The translations under genes were made by a program, and so were the position numbers. Positions 24,574-32,636 of a stretch of 64,000 nt of DNA are shown here, piece after piece. This stretch comes from Algoriphagus pacificus. Its GTDB lineage: Bacteria > Bacteroidota > Bacteroidia > Cytophagales > Cyclobacteriaceae. Each line of letters begins with the position of its first letter. Within the stretch, counting starts at the first letter, position 1. Below the pieces are notes generated by a model. It was not told the origin of the DNA and ran no database searches. It worked only from the letters and a program-made list of their open reading frames with translations. The stretch spans positions 1-64,000 of the forward strand of contig NZ_JAFKCU010000009.1 in assembly GCF_017254845.1 (NCBI RefSeq), written 5' to 3'.

Positions 24574-26208
24574 ACACCCCTCTCGCAAGAGCAAACCTAA
24601 AACACGCATCCTCGAATACCGAATCCACACCAAATAGGATTGAAACTTCGAATACAAGAGGGTTACATTTTGTAGACCTTTGCCTCGAATACCGAATCCA
24701 CACCAAATAGGATTGAAACGACTTATACGCACCTTTCCCTATTTACGTATCTTACCTCGAATACCGAATCCACACCAAATAGGATTGAAACTGAAACATT
24801 TATAGGGGATGCTGAAACAAATCTAAGCCTCGAATACCGAATCCACACCAAATAGGATTGAAACTTGACCCAGTTGGATATGGTGTTCTCGGGAGTTTCC
24901 CTCGAATACCGAATCCACACCAAATAGGATTGAAACAAGCCACCCTCAAAGTAGGCCACCAAGTACTGCATCCTCGAATACCGAATCCACACCAAATAGG
25001 ATTGAAACTAGTGCCTATTACCTGACTAATAGCTTCATCAATAGCCTCGAATACCGAATCCACACCAAATAGGATTGAAACAAGGCCAATGTATTTGCAA
25101 CACCTTGTGCCACCTGACCTCGAATACCGAATCCACACCAAATAGGATTGAAACGAATATTGATGTTGATTTGCTGGAAAATCGTTGTCTTTCCTCGAAT
25201 ACCGAATCCATACCAAATAGGATTGAAACACATTCAATTTCTTCCATGGCTTTTTCAAACCATTCCCTCGAATACCGAATCCACACCAAATAGGATTGAA
25301 ACGAGAAGTAGTAGAAAACATTAGCGAAGAAACAGAACCTCGAATACCGAATCCACACCAAATAGGATTGAAACATCGCAGGATTGTAATGGGTAAGATT
25401 CCAGAGTCAACCTCGAATACCGAATCCACACCAAATAGGATTGAAACTAGGTGCTACTGGGTTGGAAGCTGATATCGCCAACCTCGAATACCGAATCCAC
25501 ACCAAATAGGATTGAAACCCAAACGCGCGGCAGGTCTTGCTCCAGCTGCTAAAACCTCGAATACCGAATCCACACCAAATAGGATTGAAACTAGGTGCTA
25601 CTGGGTTGGAAGCTGATATCGCCAATGCCTCGAATACCGAATCCACACCAAATAGGATTGAAACATAGCTTTCGCCCTTATCTTTTTTGGGTTTAATGCA
25701 AATCCTCGAATACCGAATCCACACCAAATAGGATTGAAACATTTTAGGGCTGTCGATATCATTTTCATGGTAGATACCTCGAATACCGAATCCACACCAA
25801 ATAGGATTGAAACGGTTCCCGATCGATGTCTCCAAAGTGGGTCCGGATGACCTCGAATACCGAATCCACACCAAATAGGATTGAAACAAAAAGTCCCTTG
25901 CTTCCTTGGCTCCGGCAATATAATGTCTTACTAATCTAAAAACACGAATTGAAATAAACCCTTTAAAATGAATTAACTCTTTAGTGTTTACCTTTTCTTT
26001 GGACATAAAAGAAATTTCCAAATCTGAGTATATATTGAGAGATAAGGTTAAATAGAATACTTAATCAGATAACCAATTCACTTTCTATTTTATCCCAACA
26101 TTTTTAGGTACCCAAATATATATAAGCTAAATCAAGAGAAGTTAATAGAGTGAATTGAATCCACTTTTGACTCCAACGCTAGTTGTTAATTTTTCAAAGT
26201 TCAGAGGA

Positions 26209-26415
26209 CTATAAAATTCGACTTCGGAGAAATTTTATCCCAACCACAACTCCGGAAGTGGTGGGAAAGAACGGATTGGCGTCAGACAATCCTACATCTT
26301 GCTCATTGCAAACACGCAATGCAATACCTGCCATCAGAAGCGTGTTTTGTTGTTTAAAAGGAGTATTATTTGCGATTTGAGAAACCTCAGTTTTCAAGGC
26401 CCCAGCCCCATTCAT
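26209..26415 (-). CDS. Small ORF of unknown function in a GC-richer islet
   Basis: A 68-residue frame begins MNGAGALKTEVSQIAN and contains GIALRVCNEQDVGLSDANPF. I recognise no family and there is no signal peptide. The ~230 bp around it are visibly richer in GC than the AT-rich flanks (25888-26180 and 26440-27060), in which I see no genes. It may be a fragment of a larger gene or a conserved dispersed element rather than a working gene. Confidence 0.3.
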   Translation of the reverse strand: MNGAGALKTEVSQIANNTPFKQQNTLLMAGIALRVCNEQDVGLSDANPFFPTTSGVVVGIKFLRSRIL

Positions 26416-27062
26416 CTGCTGCCATTATAAAATCCTAAATTGCAGAACCTATTTCATTTCTCCAATCTATTGCTTGGTAGTAGAATTAAAACACCTCTTC
26501 CTCTGCTATGTGAACATGTAGAAAATCAAAGTAGGTATTCACCTTCTGGATTACAGGAAGAAAAATTCTGAAAAATTCAGACCTTGGACCAAAAGCATAA
26601 TAGCTGTTTTCGTTTAGAAGTAGCTTAAAGGTGTTGACCATTAAACTCGAAAGAATACATTAAACCCAGAAGTGAAAATTAAATTCTTATAAAAAACTAC
26701 AAAAGAGATAAACACTAAATATAAATTAATATAAAATGAGGCTCTTTTTCGAATATCAAATGAATTAGACATCTCATTTTTTTATAAAAAAAGAGAAATT
26801 TTAGAATTAGTGTTCTAATATTAAATATAACCAAAAAAAATAATTAAAAACTTTATGTTTTCTGATCTTAAATTTTTTAAAGAGAATAAAAAATAATTCT
26901 AATCCAAACTTAACGGATTAATCCTAGGAAACACAAAGCTCAGAATAATCTGAAAGCTAAAATAAGTATAAATCAGAAAAACATTATGTCAAAAAAACCA
27001 AAGATACTATGTCACTTACAATAGAAGAAAATAACGTCTACATCCCTAAATAAAACAATCTA

Positions 27063-27470
27063 TTAGGATTTTCCTTCAAAGGAAACAAATTCTCCCGAAT
27101 TAATATCATAAATAATAGGAGTACTAAAATTTTGCAAAAACTTAATTCTATCATTTACATAAATTACTCTTTCTTTATCTTTAATATTAAATCCCAACCT
27201 TATATTTAATGCTTTTTCAGATTGAACCTTTTCTAATACAAACAAATATTCAGAATTATCGACATTCTCTTGCAAAAATTTTTCTGCATCTGAAATACAC
27301 CCTACACATCCAAGAGAAGGGATAAAGAATATATATTTATAATCAGTCGGGCAATATTTGCAACTTTCTAATACATCTGTTATCTCAGATGAATCAATAG
27401 ATTTTTGCGAACAATTTAAACAAAAAAAGAAACTAGTTATTAATATTGAATATTTCGAAAACAATTTCAT
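27063..27470 (-). CDS. Small lipoprotein with CxxC motif (thioredoxin-like?)
   Basis: A lipoprotein of about 135 residues, with start MKLFSKYSILI and lipobox FCLNCSQ. The mature part has ESCKYCPTD and then FFIPSLGCVGCISDAEKFL, where a CxxC follows a hydrophobic strand and precedes a helix, as in thioredoxin-fold proteins. This suggests a surface or periplasmic thiol-disulfide role. The start lies inside the 3' end of the upstream propeller lipoprotein gene (38 bp overlap), so the two are coupled. As the last gene of the Cys-rich peptide operon, it might form or break the peptides' disulfides; that is inference. Confidence 0.6.
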   Translation of the reverse strand: MKLFSKYSILITSFFFCLNCSQKSIDSSEITDVLESCKYCPTDYKYIFFIPSLGCVGCISDAEKFLQENVDNSEYLFVLEKVQSEKALNIRLGFNIKDKERVIYVNDRIKFLQNFSTPIIYDINSGEFVSFEGKS

Positions 27471-28548
27471 CCTCATTATCTTGAATTTTATTTATATAAA
27501 TATTATCTTCATGAGAAAACATAAGCCCCTCATTTAACTTTTCACTTAATTTAAATTGCCCCAAATGTTGGCCAGAAATTAAATCTGAAATAATAATTGA
27601 TTTTGGTTTTAAATCATCAAATTTAATAGGAGTACTCTTTTCTAAATTTGGCATTGGAGAATAAAAAATTCTAAAAATTATGTTTTTAGAATTATTAACC
27701 AATAAATAACCATAATTATAATTATTATAATAATAATACTGCCTTGTATTCACATTTTCAAGATCTCTATTGGTAGAATTCTTAATCTCAAAATCGTATT
27801 GCGGAGAAATCTTCAAAGAATCAATTTTCTCACCTTCCAAATTAAAAGTATATAACCAATTATAAGCAGAAAAACCATGAAAAATCATACCGCTATTTAT
27901 ATCAAAAGTTGTATAATAAAGACCTAATTCAGGAGAAAATGAATCCTCATAAACCTCAGGATAATTTAAATATTGATATTCAGGTTGATTAGAACTGTTT
28001 TCAAGATCAAACACAAAAATTAGAGGCTCCTCCTCAACACCTTTAGAATCAAAAATAGCCAATTGTGTTGAAATTATTAATTTACCCTTTAAATAAATAA
28101 CATTCTCATTTCCAATAGGAAGAGATGTCCCAACAGCTTCCGCTAAATCAAAACTTCTTAATATTTCTAATTTTTCGTTAACTAACCATGCCCTTTTTTT
28201 TGAAATTGAAGACACGAAAATTGAATCGTTATTATGAACATAAAAGTCTGATAAAATTCCAAAAAAATTCTCATCAAATACTTTCTTTTGGACAATCTGA
28301 GTTGAATTAAAGTTATAAAATTGAATCTCATTTTTAGGAGAATTCAAAGTGACAAAAAGAGTATCAATACCATATAATAATTGAATATCCTGAGGTAAGG
28401 GAGTTGTTACTGAATCAATTTTAAAACTTTTCTCTCCAACCTTTATTAATTCAAATCCTGAATTTTGGATTTCTTCTCTTTCACCACAACTAATAAATAT
28501 TATTGTAAAAAATACAACGAGAAATAAATTAAGTAATATTTTAACCAT
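27433..28548 (-). CDS. Propeller-type lipoprotein (DUF4221/BF3164-like)
   Basis: Lipoprotein of 371 residues with lipobox IFISCGER. The mature chain is rich in short beta strands with repeating NDSIFVSS, NVIYLKGKLI and EDNIYINK-type phrases, which indicates a six-bladed beta-propeller like those of the DUF4221 and BF3164 lipoproteins of Bacteroidota. Family function is unknown, but these lipoproteins often accompany small secreted peptides. It is located downstream of two Cys-rich mini-protein genes and separated from them by a strong hairpin. The gene is very AT-rich. Similar proteins are encoded at 60182 and 61370. Confidence 0.65.
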   Translation of the reverse strand: MVKILLNLFLVVFFTIIFISCGEREEIQNSGFELIKVGEKSFKIDSVTTPLPQDIQLLYGIDTLFVTLNSPKNEIQFYNFNSTQIVQKKVFDENFFGILSDFYVHNNDSIFVSSISKKRAWLVNEKLEILRSFDLAEAVGTSLPIGNENVIYLKGKLIISTQLAIFDSKGVEEEPLIFVFDLENSSNQPEYQYLNYPEVYEDSFSPELGLYYTTFDINSGMIFHGFSAYNWLYTFNLEGEKIDSLKISPQYDFEIKNSTNRDLENVNTRQYYYYNNYNYGYLLVNNSKNIIFRIFYSPMPNLEKSTPIKFDDLKPKSIIISDLISGQHLGQFKLSEKLNEGLMFSHEDNIYINKIQDNEDEIVFEIFNINN

Positions 28549-28582
28549 TGAAATATAAAAACAAGAAATTTTAATTTATTTT

Positions 28583-28618
28583 AACGCAATAAGGATTTTT
28601 TCAAATCCTTATTGCGTT
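28583..28618. terminator. 16-bp perfect stem-loop between peptide and lipoprotein genes
   Basis: A hairpin with arms AACGCAATAAGGATTT and AAATCCTTATTGCGTT and a 4-nt loop. In the minus-strand transcript it follows the second peptide gene and is followed by AAAAUAAAUU, not a clean U-run. It could be a partial terminator or an RNA-stabilising end that makes peptide transcripts more abundant than the downstream lipoprotein transcripts. Confidence 0.6.
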
Positions 28619-28640
28619 GTGAAATACTTCTAAAAAAGTA

Positions 28641-28847
28641 TTACCCTAGACTATCGTCATCACTATCTAAAACACAATCGGTTGGCCCAGTATATCCAGG
28701 AGGAGGAGAGGAGCATAGTCTAGGGGCCCCTTGCACATACATACATAATCCTCCCGTCCCTGATGAACAACTAGCTTTTACGTCTTGAAAAAGGAATATA
28801 AAATTTAGTAATCCCAACCCAATAAGTAATACTTTTATTTTTTTCAT
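28641..28847 (-). CDS. Secreted four-cysteine mini-protein 1
   Basis: A protein of 68 residues with a signal peptide (MKKIKVLLIGLGLLNFIFLF, cleavage likely near VKA-S). The mature ~43 residues contain Cys at 27, 35, 45 and 58. The core GTGGLCMYVQGAPRLC aligns with KSGLCIYVNGSPKSC of the neighbouring gene and keeps the C-x7-C-x9-C spacing; both have DC at the fourth Cys. The C terminus is acidic (DSDDDSLG). The architecture recalls the NVEALA-type small proteins of Bacteroidota, which are also next to propeller lipoproteins, but the NVEALA motif itself is absent. Function unknown. Confidence 0.7.
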   Translation of the reverse strand: MKKIKVLLIGLGLLNFIFLFQDVKASCSSGTGGLCMYVQGAPRLCSSPPPGYTGPTDCVLDSDDDSLG

Positions 28848-28857
28848 TAGACCTTTA

Positions 28858-29061
28858 TTATTCGCCTATTTCTTCTGATGAATTTTTGCAATCAGCCTTA
28901 TTATTAATAGAATTTCCACATGATTTTGGTGAACCATTAACATAGATGCACAAACCAGATTTTCCATCAGGACAAACTTCAGCTTGTAAATTAATGGAAG
29001 TAGCCAACGATACGCCTGATAAAAATACTAGCGCAAGAAATAAACTTTTTAACTTTTTCAT
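28858..29061 (-). CDS. Secreted four-cysteine mini-protein 2
   Basis: A protein of 67 residues with a signal peptide (MKKLKSLFLALVFLSG, cleavage near LQA-E). Cysteines are at 30, 38, 48 and 58. It is paralogous to the product of the next gene downstream, 10 bp away: same length, same signal layout, same C-x7-C-x9-C spacing, and a shared GLC-[IM]-YV-x-G-x-P core. It is the first gene of the probable operon running to 27063. The AT-rich DNA upstream (29062-29570) should contain its promoter, which I cannot pinpoint. Confidence 0.7.
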   Translation of the reverse strand: MKKLKSLFLALVFLSGVSLATSINLQAEVCPDGKSGLCIYVNGSPKSCGNSINNKADCKNSSEEIGE

Positions 29062-29574
29062 AGAATTAAGTTTTTTGGTTAATTAAAATATTATTTACAA
29101 TCCTTAAAACTAATAATCTTTTTGTACTAAGAATATATGTCCAAATAAAAAAAAATGTTAAGATTTGTTAAAAATTGTTAAGTATCATTTTTTATTTTTT
29201 TATGAAAAATCACGGAATGCTAAACACCTCTTTATAAGTATCCCGGAATTTTTTTAGTTCATGGATAACTTTCTGTTTTGAAATGAAGTTTCAAAAATTA
29301 ATCTAATTAACAATTTGAAAAAATTTAAAATGAAGACGGAAAGTTCATATTAACGAACCTTGGAAGGGTGATTTCCCTAGAATTTACATTTGAAATTGCA
29401 AAAAATGAATTGTTTATATCCCCACTTGAAAGGACTCAATTAGAGTTTAAAATTGCTAAAATCTGGTTTTTTACAAGAACACGTCAATAATATAGCAGCC
29501 CTACTAATAACAAATCATTTATACCTCTTAAAAATAACTTTGCAATATTCGCTAAGCTAGATAAAAACCAAATA

Positions 29575-29606
29575 GTTAATAAGCTGTATTACAGCAGCTT
29601 ATTAAC
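29575..29606. promoter_or_regulatory. 12-bp inverted repeat in gene-free AT-rich DNA
   Basis: GTTAATAAGCTG and CAGCTTATTAAC are separated by 8 bp. There is no T-run on either side, so it may be an operator or recombination site rather than a terminator. The 29062-29928 gap holds no gene that I can support apart from this, the tmRNA-like end and the terminator. Confidence 0.35.
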
Positions 29607-29789
29607 AAGTGTTTAAATCCTAAAATACTTGCTTATTAATGGTTTGAAAAATTCACTTTGAAATCTACTATTTGAAGATATCAAAAGTTCTAAAACTTAT
29701 TTTTGAGAAGGACACTTAGTACAACATATTAAATAAGACCAGTTTAGATTTAAAACAACCTCGTCAAAAGCTCCAAATCCTCCTCAAAT

Positions 29790-29818
29790 GAGTTCGATTT
29801 CTGTATCGCCAGCTCCAC
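29790..29818 (+). pseudogene. Remnant of a tmRNA (ssrA) 3' end, possible att site
   Basis: GAGTTCGATTTCTG followed by CGCCAGCTCCAC resembles the T-arm and acceptor 3' end of bacterial tmRNA, where TTCGA..., then CGCCAGCTCCACCA, is strongly conserved. A terminator follows directly, as after real ssrA genes. The preceding 350 bp are AT-rich and do not contain a tmRNA body or its 5' acceptor strand, so this is only a 3' fragment. The 3' end of ssrA is a common integration site for genomic islands. Confidence 0.45.
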
Positions 29819-29820
29819 AA

Positions 29821-29853
29821 ATCCTCTGATAAAACTATCAGAGGATTTTTTTT
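29821..29853 (+). terminator. Rho-independent terminator
   Basis: 11-bp perfect stem ATCCTCTGATA / TATCAGAGGAT with loop AAAC and eight T on the plus strand. No plus-strand gene now precedes it, which fits a terminator left from a former tmRNA gene. It could also help stop minus-strand transcripts of the esterase gene. Confidence 0.8.
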
Positions 29854-29928
29854 GGAGAATTTTTGAGAAGGAATTCAAGGAATGAAATCATATGCAAACC
29901 TATTCTCAAAACTTGTTTTTCTTGGGCT

Positions 29929-31191
29929 TTACTTTTTCTGTAAAGACAACCACTGCATGATCGTCACAGGAACACCATTTACTTTTACAGGCTTTCCATC
30001 AAAATCATTCTGGCTCAAATTAGCATGAGAATAGATCCATGACCAGTGTCCAGGATAGTAATAATCTTCTCCACCCAACAAACCTGTGATATCTACCACA
30101 TGATCATAAAAGGTCAAATGAACATCTTTTGCTCCAGCCTTGATCAATTTATCATAAACTGGTAAAACTGTCTGATCAGCAACTGTAGTCGAGTCATCCT
30201 TGGAATGCACAAACCAGATCGGTACATTTTTGATGCTTTTGGCTTGTTCATCAGATAGATAAGCAGCACGATATGCCAACGCACTGATATAGCCTCCTGC
30301 AAAATAATCAGGGTATTCTAAGATCAATTTTAAACTCATATAGCCTCCATTACTGCAGCCTCCGACATATATTCTGTCCATATCTACATTAGGATGCTTT
30401 GCAACGAAGTCATCAAATAACCCTTTCAGGGCTTTAAAATAAATATCATCTACTTGACCACTTGTGGAGCCTTCTCCACTATCCATCCAGCGTGTAGGAG
30501 TCTGTGGCGCTAAGACATAGGCTCCTCCAAAATAATCCTGAATTTCTGGCGAGGCATAATTTGCAGCTCTATTCCCTAAAAGTGGGATTGTCGTATCTGT
30601 TCCGCCTTCTCCTCCCCCATGCAACCAGATGATCAAAGGGACTTTTTCTTGGTCTGTATCAGGGGTAAAAGAAGCATAGGTAAGTGTCACATTATCCTGA
30701 GAGAATTTACCATCCAGATCGTATTCGTCAATCAATGGCATAATTCTTTCATCTTCCTTATTCCAAACTTCTAAAGTCTCTTTATTGGTAATATTCAATT
30801 TATAATCCACCCAGACATTGCCATATGATCTCATATATTGAAAAGGAGAGCCTAAAGGAATGTTTGGTGCAACAGAAAGATTAAGGGTTACATATTGACC
30901 ATTTTCAATTCTATTGCCTTTGGCATCCGATTTATAGGTGGACAGCACGGTTCTTTCTCCACTTGAGGGATTAATTGGCGTTTCTGACAAATCAGAACTT
31001 CGGGTTGCATAAACCTGATAAGCCGAAGGGTTGGTACTTAAGTCAGCATTACTTTTAGAAAGCACGACTTTGTTTACAGCTGGTCCCCAGTCGAATCCCT
31101 CGACAATTAAATTATAGGAGTTTTGTGCCAAAGCCGGCAATGAAGCAAGTAGGATAAAAAAACTTAGGAGTAATAGGGTTTTATTTTTCAT
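29929..31191 (-). CDS. Secreted alpha/beta-hydrolase esterase/peptidase
   Basis: Exported hydrolase of 420 residues with signal peptide MKNKTLLLLSFFILLASLP...ALAQ. The N-terminal ~150 residues form a beta-rich domain. The hydrolase domain then starts with the oxyanion segment LIIWLHGGGEGG and carries the nucleophile elbow GGCSNGGY (catalytic Ser). The Asp region is VHSKDDSTT and the His region DHVVDITG or YYPGHWSW. This fits the PHB-depolymerase/prolyl-oligopeptidase-like esterase group of Bacteroidota. The substrate is not evident; no polysaccharide-utilisation genes are adjacent. The gene stands alone, 34 bp downstream of the signalling cluster. Confidence 0.85.
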   Translation of the reverse strand: MKNKTLLLLSFFILLASLPALAQNSYNLIVEGFDWGPAVNKVVLSKSNADLSTNPSAYQVYATRSSDLSETPINPSSGERTVLSTYKSDAKGNRIENGQYVTLNLSVAPNIPLGSPFQYMRSYGNVWVDYKLNITNKETLEVWNKEDERIMPLIDEYDLDGKFSQDNVTLTYASFTPDTDQEKVPLIIWLHGGGEGGTDTTIPLLGNRAANYASPEIQDYFGGAYVLAPQTPTRWMDSGEGSTSGQVDDIYFKALKGLFDDFVAKHPNVDMDRIYVGGCSNGGYMSLKLILEYPDYFAGGYISALAYRAAYLSDEQAKSIKNVPIWFVHSKDDSTTVADQTVLPVYDKLIKAGAKDVHLTFYDHVVDITGLLGGEDYYYPGHWSWIYSHANLSQNDFDGKPVKVNGVPVTIMQWLSLQKK

Positions 31192-31225
31192 GGGTTATTG
31201 TTTGTTTACGGTACTTGAATAGGTT

Positions 31226-31615
31226 TTAATTTCGATTACCTATTATCATTTGATCAATAATTCTAATTTTTTCTAAGGTGATTGGCTTTTCGTAATAGCC
31301 TGAAACACATTTGAATCGGGATGATTGTGCAGAGTTTCCTGATTCAACAGAAGAAGTTATCAAAACAACTTTTGATTCAAACCTCCCATCTTCATCCAGC
31401 TTTTCCAGAATCTCCCAACCAGAAATATCCTGTAGAAACAAGTCCACCATCAGAAATGGTGGCTTCGGGAAATTACTTTCAAGGATATACATGAGTGCTT
31501 CCTCTCCTTTCAAAAAAGTCCCAATCTTTAATTCTGGGTTTACTTTTTCAAACATCTTTTGAAGAATCACCAAAAGAATCCCATCATCATCAACTATAAT
31601 TAAGTCCTGGTCCAT
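31226..31615 (-). CDS. Stand-alone response regulator receiver
   Basis: Single REC domain of about 129 residues without an output domain. The acidic pocket is in LIIVDDDG, the phospho-acceptor Asp in FLMVDLFLQDISGWE, the Thr/Ser switch in VVLITSS, and the Lys in YYEKPITLEKI. The start MDQDLIIVDD lies 4 bp after the stop of the upstream gene; an earlier ATG inside that gene is less likely. It is the last gene of a five-gene signalling operon and likely relays phosphate by protein-protein contacts. Confidence 0.9.
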   Translation of the reverse strand: MDQDLIIVDDDGILLVILQKMFEKVNPELKIGTFLKGEEALMYILESNFPKPPFLMVDLFLQDISGWEILEKLDEDGRFESKVVLITSSVESGNSAQSSRFKCVSGYYEKPITLEKIRIIDQMIIGNRN

Positions 31616-31619
31616 AGGA

Positions 31620-32636
31620 TTAAGAGTTCTTGGATATTCCTTCAGATTTTTGGCTGATGTCTCTAATGATTCCATCTAGTTCTCTTGCTGAGATTTTTAT
31701 GTACTCTACTAATTCTTTTAATTCTTCGTTCAACTCTTCCTCTTGACTTTCTATTAAATTCACAAGTCCCATCATCCTTGCCAGTGGGGCTCTGACAACA
31801 TGAGATTGGATCCATGCTATTTCTCTGAAAGTCTCATTTTGCTCTTCGATTTTTCGGACGTACCGTAGTTTCTCAGTAATATCATTGATCAATACCAGAC
31901 CAGCATCTTTGTTGTTAATTTTTACTTTGGCTGGACTTATTTCTACATCCAGGATTTCTCCGTTTTTCTTCAAATGCTTGGTTACCCGTTGGTAATTATT
32001 ACTATTCATTACCCAAAAATCCTTTACTGAATCCAATAAAACTCTTTCTTCACTTTTAGGTCGAATATCCAATAAATCCATCTCTAAAAATTCCTCGCGA
32101 GAATAGCCATATTTGCTACTGGCAGCCTCATTCACATCAATGATTTTTAAAGACTTTTGATCATAGACAATAATCGGAGATGGGTTTAATTGGAAGAGAT
32201 CTGAGTATTTTCTTTTGGACTCTTTCAATTCAGCGATAAAGTTGAGTCGCTGGATGTTGTAGATAAGACTTTTGTATAGGACTGCAGGTGACAGATCATC
32301 TTTTACCAAATAATCCGAGGCTCCTAAAGCGAGCGATCGGCTTCCAAATTCCAAATCTGAGAAACCGGTCAAGACCACGATAGGTACGCCAATAGCTATT
32401 TTTGTGATGTCTACTACCAGCTCTTCCCCTGATTTGTCAGGGAGGGAAAGATCCAGAAATACCAAGTCAATTGCCTGTTCCTTTTCTGCTAATATTTTGC
32501 TTGCTGTTTGGTAATTTTCAGCATGAATGATATCAAGATTCAACAAATACTCTGAGAGGTATTCCTCCAGCAATACATAATCCCCCAGATTATCTTCAAC
32601 TACTAAAATATGGTAGGGATTCTCATCCTTCTTCAT
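31620..32636 (-). CDS. REC-PAS-HisKA protein lacking an ATPase domain
   Basis: Protein of 338 residues. A receiver domain occupies 1-125 (ILVVEDN, phospho-Asp in LVFLDLSLPDKSG, Lys in DYLVKDDL). A PAS domain covers about 140-265 (FQLNPSPIIVYDQKSLKIID to GLVLINDITEKL). A C-terminal DHp-like helix pair contains SHVVRAPLARMMGLV, with the phosphorylatable His. The protein stops there; there is no HATPase_c domain. It may act as a phosphotransfer relay phosphorylated by the neighbouring kinases. It overlaps the preceding receiver gene by 14 nt. Confidence 0.85.
   Translation of the reverse strand: MKKDENPYHILVVEDNLGDYVLLEEYLSEYLLNLDIIHAENYQTASKILAEKEQAIDLVFLDLSLPDKSGEELVVDITKIAIGVPIVVLTGFSDLEFGSRSLALGASDYLVKDDLSPAVLYKSLIYNIQRLNFIAELKESKRKYSDLFQLNPSPIIVYDQKSLKIIDVNEAASSKYGYSREEFLEMDLLDIRPKSEERVLLDSVKDFWVMNSNNYQRVTKHLKKNGEILDVEISPAKVKINNKDAGLVLINDITEKLRYVRKIEEQNETFREIAWIQSHVVRAPLARMMGLVNLIESQEEELNEELKELVEYIKISARELDGIIRDISQKSEGISKNS

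Larger units (their letters stand above)
23369..25887 (+). CRISPR. CRISPR array, 35 repeats of 37 bp and 34 spacers
   Basis: Repeats of 37 bp begin CCTCGAATACCG and end AGGATTGAAAC; I counted 35 copies from 23369 to 25851. All are identical except repeat 26 (25193-25229), which has one C-to-T change (CCATACC for CCACACC). Spacers are 34-39 bp, mostly 35-36. Spacers 4-7 are identical to spacers 13-16. Spacers 29 and 31 are the same sequence with different 3' ends. There is no degenerate terminal repeat: the last copy is intact and is followed by AT-rich DNA. The array follows complete cas genes on the same strand and is probably active. Confidence 0.98.

Noticed and set aside
25888-25960. Possible extra spacer and degenerate terminal repeat after the last CRISPR repeat
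   Set aside because: Only an ATTGAAA word recurs about 60 bp on; the rest does not align with the repeat.
23249-26021. Several open frames across the CRISPR array on both strands encoding repeated phrases
   Set aside because: They are translations of the 37-bp repeats with spacers between; no start context, and the array explains them fully.
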